This document shows, in pieces, positions 9,930 through 22,549 of a stretch of 64,000 nucleotides of DNA. How positions within the stretch are numbered: position 1 is the stretch's first letter; every line of letters starts with the position of its first letter. Source of the stretch: Calvatia gigantea (taxonomy: Eukaryota; Basidiomycota; Agaricomycetes; Agaricales; Lycoperdaceae); NCBI GenBank assembly GCA_025093985.1, contig JACAAK010000007.1:2170001-2234000 (forward strand). Direction: 5' to 3'. Position numbers and translations under genes: made by a program. The notes under the pieces are model-generated. The model saw only the letters and a program-made list of their open reading frames with translations. It was not told where the DNA came from and made no database searches.

Positions 9930-12134
9930 ATGAATCCTATGCCCAATCGATTGGGACTTGGTCTGCGTCCACCTTTGCCGTCTTACGGCCAGGGTCCCTC
10001 AATGCAAGCTCTCGCACAGCAGCAGCAACAAAATATGCAATTTGTACAACCACACAAGATCGCAACTTTGTTTGTCGGCTCGATATCCGGCGGGATTACT
10101 GATGCCTTTTTGAATCAACTCCTTGAAGTGCGTTTGTCTACACCTCTTGTCTCAATTTGCACTGACGTCGCCTTTCTTAGGCATGCGGCCCCGTCAAGTC
10201 GTTCAAGCGTCTGATTACTCCTGCTATGAAACCGCAGGGCTTCGGTTTCGCGGAGTATGATGACCCAGGCAGTGCACAGCGCGCTATCGACTTACTAAAT
10301 GGTGTTGAACTACCGGCCTTAGAGGATGGGTGTGTGAATAAGCGTTTACTGGTGCGTTTCAATCTCGCCTCCCCCTCCCTGCAAACCTACTTCGGAAAGT
10401 AGGTAAAGCCAGATGAGAAAACCCGCCTACTATTAGAAGGATACAAAGCCCATCATGTCTCAACAGACGTAAGCCAAACTCTATTATTGGGGGATTCCTT
10501 GTTTATGCTTCTTTTAGGCCGATGTGACCATCACGCAACAAGCTAAGGCAAAAATCGACGAGCTTTTGGCTGATATACACCGTGTTTCACAAGAGGCAAC
10601 AAACAGCGGGTTACTTGACAAGGAGAAATACGTTATCCCACCTCACTTGCATGACCTCCAAGAAGCAGATTTACCTGAAACCCAGCGAGGGCTGGTTATT
10701 TCTGAAATTGCGCAGTTCCGAGAACGCGCAGCCAAACGTGAGCGCGAGAAAATGCGCGATGTCCGAGAGAGCATTCCCGTTCTTACTGGCATTCCGAGTG
10801 GCCCAAAGGCTCGCGAATGGGGCAAACCACAAGGCCAATCAATGCCATCCCCTGTTGGCTCAAAACACCCCAGCTTTGGAAAGGGTGCGCAAGGTTACAA
10901 CAAGCCCGTTGGGTTTGTCAAGGCTGAAGAAGAGAGTCCCGGGGTTGATGAAGGGCAAGCTGCGAAGAACAAAACAGATGAGGAATTGGAAGCAGAACGT
11001 AAAGAGGCTCGTCGAAGGGAGGAAGAGCTTTCTTTCCGTGATGTGAGTAGCATACAATCACTCTCTGTTCATCTTTTTTTATTTTGGCAATAGCGTGAGC
11101 GTCGGTATGAACCTCGTGAGCGAACTCGTATCCAGGCTTTGGAAAGAGCTATGGCTCGAGAACGTAGTATCAGAGAATCGGAGGAACGCGAGAGGGTTGA
11201 AATGCGGGCACGTCTAGATGTGTGGGATGACGACGAGAGTGATGAGATGTTCTACGTTGATAGGTACGTGTTGATAGTGATGCAGGGCTTTCATTTACCA
11301 GTTACTTCAGGTCGCGATGGCGAGCCCTTAGAGCACGTAGACTGGAAGCAGAGGAGGCCGCAGATGAGAAATCCAGAAGATACGAAGAACAAGAGGCCGA
11401 GAATCTCCGGCGAGAATCAGAAGACTTCCTGGCTCGGCAAATGGATGAGATGCAGGCACTGGCCGAGGAACAGCGCAAAGCTGGTCTCTTGCTTGATGAC
11501 GGTGCACCCGTCAAACTTAATGTATCAATTGCTGCCGCGAATATCAAGGAGCGCGAGCCACCAGCGAAGGAGAAAGCGGCGGTATTTAATGAGGAAGATG
11601 ATGATGAAGACGATATCAAGAAGCGGAAGGTACCACTGGTCAAGCTTGATTTTAGTGTTGCGGAAAGCAGTGAGCAAGCCAAAGAAAGGCTGGAGAAGAT
11701 TAAGTTATCAGTTCCACATGATAAAGAAGTGCTGTTCAAAGCCAAAGTCCGGTGGGACGGCCTGTCTGATGTGAGTCTTCTCTCTGGCGCCAAAATATCG
11801 TCACTGAATGATTGTTTCAGTCCGTGATTGACCGAAAATTGGAGCCCCTCGTGAAACGCCTGATGATTAAGTACCTTGGTGAAATGGAGGAAGATGACCT
11901 TATCATGTTTGTCCTTGAACACTTGAAGGACCACAAAGGGCCACAGAAGCTGGTGGAAGGATTGGAACCGGTGAGTTTTATCCACTGGATCGTTAGCAGA
12001 ATCCTGGTATAACAATTGTCAGGTCTTGGAGGAGGAAGCTGTGGAACTCTCTATCAGTTTGTGGCGCCAGATCATATTCGAAAGTATGGCAGTATGGGGA
12101 GGGTATCTTGACAGAGAAGATGCTTGTCGATTAA
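9930..12134 (+). CDS. RBM25-type splicing factor (RRM + PWI), C-terminus frameshifted
   Basis: Homologue of RBM25 (Snu71-related), a U1 snRNP-associated splicing regulator in the nucleus. The N-terminus is Pro/Gln-rich. The RRM follows with RNP2-like TLFVGSISGGITDAFL and RNP1-like GFGFAEYDDPGSAQRAI. A long charged RE/ER-rich centre comes next (AKREREKMRDVRE ... RTRIQALERAMARERS). The C-terminal PWI domain reads IDRKLEPLVKRLMIKYLGEM, DLIMFVLEHLKDHKGP and EEEAVELSISLWRQIIFESMA. Seven or more introns, all GT-AG. After ESMA the frame breaks. Dropping the G at 12092 restores YGEGILTEKMLVD and a stop at 12132-12134, the expected family ending. As given, the frame runs on to 12229 with unrelated residues. 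I take 12134 as the intended end. About 650 residues. Confidence 0.88.
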
Positions 12135-13192
12135 GATGGTCGGGACCTTTCTCTTGGCGACGCTACTCCAGTGTGAGCGCGCAGGTGCGTTGTGTAGTTT
12201 TAGAACCGGGCGTCTTTCTGCTAAGGTAGATTTGGGTTGTTTGGGTCCGAGTATTATCAGGAGTGCGAACGCTTCGGCGCTGCGAATGGGAAATTTGAGG
12301 GGTTCGGGTGATGTGTCGTGAGTTTGCCATTCTTCACCTCAGACATGGATAATACCGTTTTGCATGTGTAATGGCATGAGATTCAAACCCACGGCAGGAG
12401 GGAAATGCATTAGTTCTTGGATGTTGTTACACGTATGTCAGTTGTCGCTCAGAGAACCTTGATGTTCTTCCGAAACCAGAATTTCAGTACAACCGCCTAA
12501 CAATGTCCTTGGTGATCGGAATCTCCAAGTATGGAAATATGTTTGGGTGACAGTGGTGAGCTTCATCTCTTACACATGACATCACTCCAAAGTTCCGTTG
12601 CTACTGATCAGGCCGCCCCAAGCCACTTGCAATTCCGGTATTTCCCTTTCGATGCAGAAGACCCCCTGTGCCCTGTGCCTGTCTTCCTACGTCTCTTCGA
12701 ATATATCTTCTGGAGCGGCTCTTTTTGTAGGAATGGCTCCTTTCTAATCGCGTGCTTGAGAGCTTTAACCCCGAAAGAAGTCTTCAATACTCCTTTAATT
12801 GCAACCATTAAAGCAACCAGCTTGCTCAGTGCAGCTCCAAATTATAGGTTGAGTACGGCGTCGCAGGCCGTGGGAAGTTTACTGTGGTCCCAAGGTGCGC
12901 AAAAATAGATAGGGGACAATTGATCACCTGGCCAAACAGGCGTGCGGACGTACTCCAAAGCCGCTAAAGACGTTGATGCCAACACTACCCTTTACGTTGT
13001 TGTTGTCGTCAGAACATTTCTGCGTGGTACTGATCAAAAAGAAGCACTATCCCCGGTCTTCTCAAGCCTGGATTGGGCAAAGTTTCAGTATATTAAACCG
13101 AGGTTCCCATGAAGTCGTTCCCCAGCGTCTCGGAACTTCTCCTAGCTCTTCTTCAGAGTTATAGACTTTGAATCTCAAAGTCGACACTGTTC
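12135..13192. other. Intergenic, no supported gene
   Basis: Open frames occur on both strands (about 12531-12908 plus and 12608-12808 minus, the latter a 66-residue Lys/Arg-rich peptide). They overlap each other and show no recognised family. The interval includes the 3' end of the RBM25 transcript and the trehalase promoter. Confidence 0.35.
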
Positions 13193-16125
13193 ATGGTGGC
13201 GATGTTATCCGCAAGGGTGAAGCTCGCGTGTCTCCTGCAAGTGGTAACAGTGGTCCTGGGTCAAAGTTCGACGACAGCTCCTCCAACTCTGACAATCTCC
13301 ACCGCTGTCGCAACCGCAACTGCGCCTGCGAATGCCGCTCTTCCTTCCCAGGCCGCTCCACCTCCCAAACAGGCATGGTGCCCTTCTGAGGTCTTCTGTC
13401 CCGGACCCGTGAGTGCTACGAAGGCTTCCCTTGTGCCGTCTTCCTGAGGTAGTTTTCGCCCTCAATTAGCTACTGCAAGCTGTCAATGTCGCACATCTGT
13501 TCCCTGATGATAAAACATTTGTTGACAAGGTAAATTACTCAGCGTCGTCCCCGGTATTCGTCATCGGACTTTGACTCCTACGATCTACTTTCTTCAGCCT
13601 ACCAGCAAGACACCTCAGGAAGTGTTGGCTGACTTCCAGAATATCACATCAAATGCCACCTTCGGACAAGTCCTCAACTTTGTCCAACAAGACTTTTCTG
13701 GGGAAGGTCGTGAACTCGAGCCTCTTCCATTGCCCATGTTCAAGGAGAATCCCGCGTTCTTGCAAAATGTTACAGGACCCACTGGTTAAAGCATGGTCAC
13801 AAACGGTACACGGAATTTGGACACAGCTCATCCGTGGAACTAATGAAACCACCCTATGCGGCCGGGGGTCGAATTGCGAAAGCACTTTGATACCCTTGAA
13901 TCATACTTTCGTTGTTCCTGGTCAGTGGTTGTTGTCCGTGAAGACCATCCAGCTTACAGATTCGTCGCAGGTGGTCGTTTCAGGGAACAATACTATTGGG
14001 ATAGCTTCTGGATCGTTGAAGGTCTCCTTGAATCAGAGCTCTTCGATGTTGCTAAGGACACACTGCAAAACTTCATGGATGAACTGGACACCATTGGCTT
14101 CATCCCCAATGGAGGAAGGATTTACTGTGAGCCACTCAAAGGACTCCTGACCCAAACTAGCATTGATCGATGATCTCGAATAGATTTGGATAGATCACAA
14201 CCACCGCTTTTCATCCAGATGCTTTCCCGCTACGTTAGTGTTACAAAGGATACGTCTATTTTGGGAAGAGCGCTTCCTCTTGCCGAGGTCAGGTCTTGCT
14301 TCTCTTCTTCCATGTTCTATGACTCTTGCTGAGCTTCGCTACAGAAAGAGCTCCAGTGGTGGCGTGATCATCGTTCTATCAATGTCACGAGTCCCTTCAC
14401 AAATGTCACTCACCTCGTGTACCATTACAACGTGAACAACAGCGCCCCTCGCCCAGAATCCTATTTGACTGGTGAGGCAAAATTTTAAGTAGGGTTCATC
14501 TGCTTCTTGCTTCTGATCTAGATCTGGTACAGATTATCTAACTGCAAATGGTCCCGACATCAACCCTCCTCTCAACGATACTCAAAAGGCGGCGTTATAT
14601 GCCGAACTCGCCAGTGCAGCCGAAAGCGGTGAGCGCAGCAGATCAAAGTGACATGGATAATGACTCAACAAAGATACTAGGCTGGGACTTTACCATAAGG
14701 TGGTTTAAGGATGGGGATAATGACGGGTCCCTCAGGAATTTGGGTGTTAGCAGCCTGATTGCGGTTGATCTAAATAGTATCTTATGTGGGTGTTATTACC
14801 CCTTCCTCAGCAAACAGCCATCTCAATGGCCCCCGCAGACCGCGACCATGTTGCACTGGCAGAACTCTATGGCTCTTCAAACAGGAACCGAGCCAACACC
14901 CATCGGGCTGCAGCCGCGGCTCTCCGCACAGCGGTACTGGATCTTCTCTGGGATGGCAACAAGGTGAGCTTGTAGTTAACCTAATACAGGATCCGTGATC
15001 CAATGGTCGACAATAGCTCGCATTCTACGACTTCAACCTCGCCACCAACCAAAGGAAGACGTTCTTCAGCGCTGTAAACTTCTACCCATTGTGGAGTGGT
15101 ATTATTCCAGATGCCATCCTTCACGATGAGAAAGCGGCCTTCGGTCACTTTGCGTCATTAAACCTTGCGCTGAACCGTTACAATGGTACATACCCTACCA
15201 CCTTTGTTGACACCGGTTTGCAATGGTGCGTACAATCTCGTCGTTACATGGGATTGGTATTGATACACTATAGGGATGGCCCCAACACATGGGCTCCCCA
15301 TCAATACATTGTCCTTCAGGCACTGCGCGCTTTGCCATCCAATGTCTCTTCAGGCCCTCTCCCGAAACCGGATAGTGGCAAGTCAAGCTTCGATTTGGTC
15401 CCAGCCGGGCAGATGGGACTCGCTGAGAATCAGCTTTTTCCACAACCTCGACTTGACCCAGCTGACGGGAACTTCACTAACACCGGTCCTGGCGCGGATA
15501 TCAACAATTTGAATGGTACCGTTTCCGGTGGTGGTAATGCAACCGATGGTGAAGGGTGGAATCATGTCCTTCAGAGAGAACTTGCCAATAGGTATATCAT
15601 CAGTGCTTTCTGTAGCTGGTGCGTCGGATCACTCGTATTTTGCATTCTGGCCCCTAAAAACTACTGTATAGGAAGGCGACAGGAGGTTCCATCGAGGGAA
15701 TCTCACCAAAACTCTCCGATGCTGAGCTAAACGTTACACAGAGCGTCAACAATACTGGCAACGTGCGTCCACAAAGTTCGTTAATATTTAGCTCTGGTTA
15801 ATTTCCAGAATAGATGTTCGAGAAGTTCTCTGCCATCGACATTGATTCGGCGGGACGAGGTGGTGAATATACCGTCCAGGTCAGCGATCCTAATTTGTGT
15901 TGCCATTACATTGCCTTGACATTCCTATAACCACAGGCTGGTTTCGGCTGGACCAACGGTGTTGCATTGTGGATTGGGAGTAATTATGGCAACCAGCTTA
16001 ACGCTCCCCAATGTCCCAGTTTGCTGGCAACAACTGGTGGTGGTGCTGCCTCAGTTGCTCGCACCAACACCATCCCAGTCTTCTCGGCGGTGGCTGCATT
16101 TGTTGCCGTTGCAGCTCTGCTGTAA
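13193..16125 (+). CDS. Secreted GH37 trehalase, one-base frameshift near 13775
   Basis: Glycoside hydrolase family 37; hydrolyses alpha,alpha-trehalose to glucose, here outside the cytosol. A signal peptide starts at 13193 (VKLACLLQVVTVVLG), followed by a Thr/Ala-rich linker and PSEVFCPG. Family signatures are GGRFREQYYWDSFW and, across an intron, QWDGPNTWAP. The catalytic acid lies in SGWDFTIRWF and the catalytic base Glu in GGEYTVQAGFGWTNG. VDLNSILYRDHVALAELYG is recovered by a 53-nt intron from about 14784. The C-terminus is a hydrophobic tail after ARTNTIPVFS, which suggests a GPI anchor. Twelve or more exons, about 720 residues, many N-glycosylation sites. Near 13775 the frame QNVTGPTG-stop must shift by one base to continue as NVTDPLVKAW; no intron explains this. 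The gene is otherwise intact. Confidence 0.92.
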
Positions 16126-16949
16126 ATACACCCCTGGCATAATGCCACGATTGTGTGTAGGACTAAATATGGACTACTTCGTTTGTGTTTTTGTCAGAAT
16201 ATGTCAATGATAGTCAACAAGGTACCGCGGCTCATCCTCCCAAAAATATGAATATGCAGGGGTGAAATGGAACGGTACTAGCAAGTGCACTCCGGGTCTA
16301 GCAGGGAGATGACACTGGGAGCAGTCTCGAACAGCACAACCTCGGCGCTCAGCATTCCTCTTATTGACCAATCCCTACCAAACCTGCTCACTAGCGTAGC
16401 CTTGGCTTGTAACGGCGTTGGGTTCTCCTGAGCGTCAAGCCTAAATTTTAAAATAGGGGTCCTGGCATCCCCACGGCCGATGCTGAGAGCACAAGAGAAC
16501 GAGAGCATTCTGGTTCCCATTGAGCTTGGTGGAATCGGGTGATCGGAGATCAGGATCTATAGATCGTCGACAACCGTGGCGGCACCACCTACAACTTAGG
16601 GCTGATGCAATGGCTTTCCTTTAACACTTCCCCAACTTCGGGACACTACGGGAACGGATGGTTACCGTCCATGGGGGTGTGTTTCGCGTTTTCCGAACAC
16701 ATGAGGTTCATCAAATGACCGATCATCGACATTTTAAGCCCAACGAAGTTATTAAAATATCAAACGCAAGTTATGTTAAATACCGGCCGGCTGAGTGGTG
16801 AGGACAGGTGGCAGAGCTGGGGGATTTTGTGATGCATCCTGTCTTGCCGAATATACGGCCAGTAGTCTATCTGGCAGAACTGGTGTGACCAGAGTGCGTT
16901 ATTCAGGCCCGAACTGCATGTTGGTGTGTGGGACCGTTGCAGAGACAAC
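16126..16949. other. Convergent 3' intergenic region
   Basis: Lies between the ends of the trehalase (+) and Msp1 (-) genes. No gene or structured element was recognised. A minus frame at 16278-16520 is open but uninformative. Confidence 0.4.
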
Positions 16950-18438
16950 CTAGTCAAAGTTGTGTTTGCCTTCCTCTTCCTCTACTAATCGTGAAAGATC
17001 TTCCATGTTCATGACGGGTGGGGGTAGAGGACTTGTACCGTCCTGTACGAAAAAGTCTTCAAAGACGAGAGGTCGTAATTTGAAACCCTGTCAACGCAGA
17101 AGAGTAAATGGGGGAATAAAGGTGACTAAGGTTTTACGGAGGGTAGGAGAAACTTACCTCAAGTTGGCCCTTTGCCAATAACTCCTCATTGCCATCCGCA
17201 CTCCGCATAAATTCACGGACGGGGACCATTGCAGCGTTCCTACATATCTCCCGAAGGTCAGAACCTGAGTATCCTTCTGTGACGCCTGCCAATGTTGCCA
17301 TCTGGAACCCTTCTGCGAGTTGGGTATCTTTCAACATCTGGTGTTTAGGTCAAAATTTGCGCGGGGGAGCCATGTAGTAGGAAGGGGGCGTACAAGGTTC
17401 AAAATCCTTAGACGTTGTTCATGGTTAGGTAGTCCTACAGCGAACCGCTTGGGCATGCGCCTGAGGATGGCGGAGTCAATATCATTTGGTCGGTTTGTGG
17501 CGCCGAGGACCAATATTCGGTCACTGGAAGATGTGAGGCCGTCCCAAAGCCTAAGAGGACGATGAGCATGAGACATTAAGGTTGGACTTGGAAAAAAAAC
17601 CCTGACGCACGTCATGAACTCGGCCTTCATCATGCCCGTCACTTCGTGGTCTCCCTTCGTTCTCTCCCGCAAAAACGAATCGATTTCATCTATAAAGATG
17701 ATGCTTGGCTGAACCTTCCGCGCAAGGCTAAAAAGGCCTGCCACAAGCTTGTTAGACTCGCCGTACCATTTGTTGGTGAGCACGGATGCTGCAATGTTGA
17801 TGAAGGTTGCGCCTGACTCCTTGGCAAGAGCCTTCGCGAGCATGGTCTTTCCGCATCCCGGAGGGCCGAACAACAGTACTCCTTTCGGTGCACCAAGGAG
17901 AGAAGAAGAAGACGTGAAGAGGTTGGGATAGAGGAGGGGGTAGATGACTGATTCCCGGAGGGAGGAAATAATTTGATCGAGTCCACCGATGTCTGCAACG
18001 AGTTATGAGATTCCGCAGGGAGACTTTTAGGCGTAGGCATACCCGAAAAGCGGACATTGATATCGTCCGGGTGAATAACTTCGTTCGCGACTCTCTCTAT
18101 AGTAGGGTCAGAAATTAGAGCCATAGCGAAACAGGGTGATACGCACTTTCATACTCATCTAGGACCAGGGTTGAATGACCTAGCCGCTTGAGCGCTTCGA
18201 GCTGTTTCGTCTTGACCTCCTCTTTCTTATCCGGACTTGTGATACTGTCAATAACCCACTGGATATGGCACTCTCAGACAGAACCGAATGGTGTACAGGA
18301 TTGAATGGACGTACTCGGACAGTGTAAAACAAGGCTGCCTTGGACAGTTGTTTTATTAGATTTTGCGACACGAACACCAATATACTGCAACGTACTTGAG
18401 ATGCCAAGAAGAGTGCAACTATGAAACCAAATTTTCAT
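16950..18438 (-). CDS. MSP1: Msp1/ATAD1 AAA+ ATPase, mitochondrial outer-membrane extractase
   Basis: AAA+ ATPase anchored in the mitochondrial and peroxisomal membranes that pulls out mislocalised tail-anchored proteins. The core begins with [20 protein letters not shown] and [13 protein letters not shown], then [20 protein letters not shown] (Walker A). [18 protein letters not shown] holds the pore-loop region. [14 protein letters not shown] is Walker [21 protein letters not shown] carries sensor 1 and the arginine fingers, and [16 protein letters not shown] is sensor 2. The last exon gives [14 protein letters not shown] and ends ...GKHNFD at 16950. Seven or so exons with 45-70 nt introns. 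The N-terminal membrane segment is poorly resolved. An ATG at 18438 begins a hydrophobic start ([14 protein letters not shown]), but the join to [17 protein letters not shown] needs one or two introns that I could not fix. Confidence 0.92.
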
Positions 18439-19594
18439 TAAGGCTGAATCACCACAAGACTAGAATCTTTCACACCTTCAAATACCGCACGTTTTGTCCC
18501 TGGCGCCACCATTGTTTTGTTAAAAGGCACGTACGGGAATGATCGTACAATGCAAGAGATGGTAATACTTGAGGACGAGGGGACAGAGAGACAACGAGAT
18601 ATTTGGGACGATGGTGTCAGCGAGGAGACCAGGTTGCTCAAGGAAAGGGTTGGTACCGTGACTTTGTGACCTGTCACACTTGATTTTGTTGCAATCCTTC
18701 AAAATGGTATCTGGCTATGGGTCTAACGACCGTGCACTCTGGGCCTGAATGGGCAATTCAAATAAACCTTTCGCAGCTCCAATTGGCAAGCTGTGTTAGG
18801 ATATTGCAAACACGCACCGAGAAACCTGCTGTGCGGTAAGAATGGAGTGGCACTACTACGAGATACTCGAAGTGTACTAGACTGCAAGCCACGAAAAATC
18901 CTGTCAGGCGCCTATTCTGTGTTGTCGTCAGAGGAGCAGCTGGCGTTGCCGTTAATGTGTCGTTCTACCCAGCCGGACCCGGGACAACTGGTCAATCACT
19001 TACCTTCGAAGCCCTTCGGTGCTTTAGTGGCGTGGGACTATTACAAAACATAGATTGAATATTCTTTGACATAGAGTTGATGTTGTCTCGCCGTCTGATT
19101 CTCGATGTCCCGCCGCCGTTTTGTGCGAAGGCCTACCATGACAACCCCCCTCAACCTAGCTTCTTGCTGGCTTGGCTGCAACATCACCAAATGATTGGAG
19201 CCATTTGCGCGATCCACACTTCCAGTCCGCCTCGTTACTTATGAAGGTGCAACGAAGCTCTCTCTCTGTGGCTCAACTGTTTTTTAATTGAAGCTGATGA
19301 AGAAGTCTCAGCCTTTATTTCAGGCCGAGCCCTGTAATAATGCTGTCACTCTGGTGCATCGGAAGATTGCCGTCGGATCCTCCGATCAAACCGACCCTAA
19401 CGCTACAAGCTCAAGTGCTCTTCTCGTTCCTGAACTCTTCTTCACTGAACTCACTTCAACACCCCACATAAATTGCAAACCAAACACGCACCACGTTCCG
19501 CGTTGGCTGTACCTTCCAATCCTTCTCTTTCCTCGCCATTGTTCTATAGAGCGTCCGATTAAATTATCTCTTCGGAGGTCAACCCTTGGAAGAA
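18439..19594. other. Intergenic, no supported gene
   Basis: About 1.1 kb without a recognisable gene. Short frames on both strands have no motif. It should hold the promoters of two divergent genes, Msp1 (-) and the surface protein (+). Confidence 0.4.
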
Positions 19595-21000
19595 ATGTCC
19601 AAACAAATTGACGACCAGGATGGTTCAGTCGTATATTCAAAGCCAGTCTTAGGAATTCATTGGTCGACTCACGGTGGACCGAATGAGTATTTGAGCACAT
19701 CATCATTGACGCGAACACGGGGTGCCTACGCAAAAATCAAATTCTCTGGTGAGGTAGAATGCTTCACTCGGGGATTCTTGCTAACGCGAAACTGACAGGC
19801 TCTGCCATCGGTGTCTATGGTACAATTTCTCCAACGTCTATTGCCGCTTCAGATACCACGTCACAGTATATCGTCGATGGAGGTTTACCAGTTTCCTACA
19901 CTACGAATCCTACGAAAGATACCCAGTACGAGGTTCGGTTTTTCCAATCGCCGCTGTTGAGTCCCGGTGAACATACGCTTGAAGTCGTCAACGAATCTGA
20001 GGGCGGATGGCTCTGGCTTGATTATTTCATCGTCGCGACCGCCGATGTCACTGGACCCTTGGTTGTCACCAACGCCAACGGTCAAACAACAACAGTTTCA
20101 CTCACCACAGGCAATTCAACCGCTACCTCCACAATATCTGGAATTAGTGCAAGCGGTAGCAGTAGTGCAGCGGCTTTCATCACTTCCCAGCCATCTACTG
20201 GCAATCCAACTACTGCAGGTTCCCAACCAAGAACCATAACCCGGACCGTAGACGGAGCATCAGCGGGTACAAGCCTTGCCCCTAGTTCAATTCCATCTTC
20301 TATCGACTCTTCGGGTGCTACGCACAGTTCCAGGGGCCCTTCCGCTGGCGCGATCGTTGGCGGCATACTTGGTGGCTTTTTAGGCCTCCTTGTCCTCATC
20401 GCCCTAATTTGGTGCCTTCGCCGAAAGCTTGCAGACAAGTTCGCAGACGAGGCTGCCGCCATACCCTCCAACCCACCCTTAACACCGTCCCAAAACGGTG
20501 GCAACTTCCCTCCTCCGAATTATGTGCGAGGATCATCGGTCGTGACACCCTTCGATATTTCTGGTGGGCCTTCCCGTCCGAATATGTCCCAAGCGCACAA
20601 CCGATATGGGTCAAATGCTTCTAGTGTGTATCCATTTGTTCCCGGCCCTGTTACCCAGCCGCGATATCAAGGTCCAGTGCCGTCACAAGGACAGGCCAGA
20701 ATGTCAGCGCAGCAATACCGTCCTCCATCGCGTGCCGACCACCCCTCCTCTGGCCTCAGTTATGGAGCAGTCAATCCTCCATACACGCAAACCCACCATC
20801 GGGACATATCATTGAGATATCGTCCAAGTGCTGTGATCAATAACACGAGTGCCACTGGCGGTGGACCAAGCGCCCCATTGTCGGGGCAGGCTGTCTACGG
20901 GTACCCCGTAGCTCGTCCAGGTACGATGTTTGATTCACCACCTGCATATTCCGGTACTCCGCCAGGCATCGTGGCCAACACTGGAGTAGAGAAGCGGTGA
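19595..21000 (+). CDS. Ser/Thr-rich single-pass membrane protein (fungal surface-protein type)
   Basis: About 450 residues in two exons. The N-terminal domain starts MSKQIDDQDGSVVYSKPVLG and continues after a 50-nt intron with GSAIGVYGTISP, QYIVDGG, YEVRFFQSPLLSPGEHTL and GGWLWLDYFIV. This lectin-like beta domain (IDDxDxxI-Y...GTxVxVYGT...HTL) is frequent in agaricomycete membrane proteins. A Ser/Thr/Gly linker follows. One TM helix (GAIVGGILGGFLGLLVLIAL) ends in WCLRRK, then a Pro-rich, basic cytoplasmic tail of about 190 residues. There is no classical signal peptide, which is usual for this type as I recall it. Start chosen at 19595 because it matches the family N-terminus; the frame is open further upstream. 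Possible wall-stress sensor or adhesin, inferred from architecture only. Confidence 0.8.
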
Positions 21001-22549
21001 TTGTCGCTGGTCGAAAAGAGGCACCGTACTAATGAGGTGATGATGGACTATTGAGGGTATCAATGAAGGCCCCCCTACCTACTTTTTTATCTTACAATAT
21101 CATAATACTTTGCAAGGCCACCTTAAGCCGCTGATTGTCAAACGTTTGATAAGGCAGCTTGGGTATCAGTATTACCTTAATGCTCTTCCCTATGACCTGG
21201 TCCATCATTTCACTGCATCGAACCTCTCGCAACAATCAGGATCCCGTGCTACCATCCTTCTCACGTCGAAAAACCCCATGCACTTTAGTTGCCATGTTTG
21301 CCATGAGCTTGTGTGTAGCGTTCTTCTAACTCTCACCCTCTCCTAGCTCGTTCAGTGTGACCTCGTAAACCTCCCGCTTTTCCATTTCCGCGGCCACACC
21401 AGTCCCCTGCAGGCCTTCGATAAGGACACAAGTCTTGAATGTTCTTGTGGTGCTCCTTCACTAAAAGAAGGCGTGTGTGAATCAACACACAATTGCTTCG
21501 GGTTCACCGTGAAAAAAAGTGAGCAAAAAGTGAGCAACTTCGATAATGTGGGATAACTACCATTTAATTACAGGTTGTTAGACTTTCACGCTGAGCTCGA
21601 AGTCTGAAGCCTGAAGTTGCGTATTCGACGATTAAGTTTTGTCAAGAATTTATCTGGTTACTGGCGCACTTCCTACCACCTCCAATTTCTTACGTTCCGG
21701 CTCTATCCCCAAGACTCGTTAGTTTTGACCGCGGCACCACGCCTTAATTTCAGCTTGCCTCCCCTGAACCACACACCGCCTGCGACAGACGTTTGCGTGT
21801 GCACGAATACCGGGACCGGATCGTCTCCCTATCAATCGAATTATATCTCAACCCGGGCCGCGATTCTTGCACTCAGCATCGAATCTGTTGCAGCCGTTGG
21901 TCAGCCGTTGGTATATGTATTTGTCAGAGGACAGGGTACTTCTGATCGGGCTCCTTTTACGCCGGATTTTTTAATGAGCATATCAGCGTATTTATGACTG
22001 TTACCACTCAAAACCGCCTCAAGAACGCAGGCTCATAAAAGCTGTGACTCCGATGTACTGACAATCATGCGAGGACTGCGTCATCTTATATTGTCATGGA
22101 GGGGGGCACAAGGCCGAGTGGCATACGCAACTAAAGCTGGTATGAATTCATCACAGCAAACAACATGGCAAGTTCGCCGGAAAGCATGGAATTCATCGTC
22201 CTCGGAGTACTTTCTGGGGACTGCCTTGTTATCAAATCTCCCTTGAAGACTGGACTTGGGTATCGGGATCTCACGCTCAGTGATGTTTCAACCCAATCAC
22301 CATATTTATGCCCTTAAGCACGAATGCTGTGTTGAGTTGATAATTGTGTGAACAACCTTGATAACCTTGACAAGTTTTCCTTGCTTAGATGAAATCAAGA
22401 TTCCGGCGTAGGGTTTGCTGGCCGTCCAAAAGCTCAAACGCCTGAATTCACAACAAGGACTAGTAAGCCATAAGGGTTTCACAAATACAAGGTATGTAAC
22501 GGGAGATACGGTGGGCAGATGATATTGTCTGTTCGCGGCATGATAAAGG
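21001..22549. other. Intergenic, no supported gene
   Basis: About 1.5 kb. A plus frame at 21617-21997 is open but lacks motifs. An 11-bp tandem duplication (CAGCCGTTGGT twice) sits near 21892-21913. Nothing else was recognised. Confidence 0.4.

Noticed and set aside
12531..12908. 125-codon plus-strand ORF and the overlapping 66-codon minus-strand basic ORF
   Set aside because: Mutually overlapping frames without homology or splice signals; neither could be preferred.
21617..21997. 126-codon plus-strand ORF
   Set aside because: No motif, start context or exon partners; composition like the surrounding intergenic DNA.
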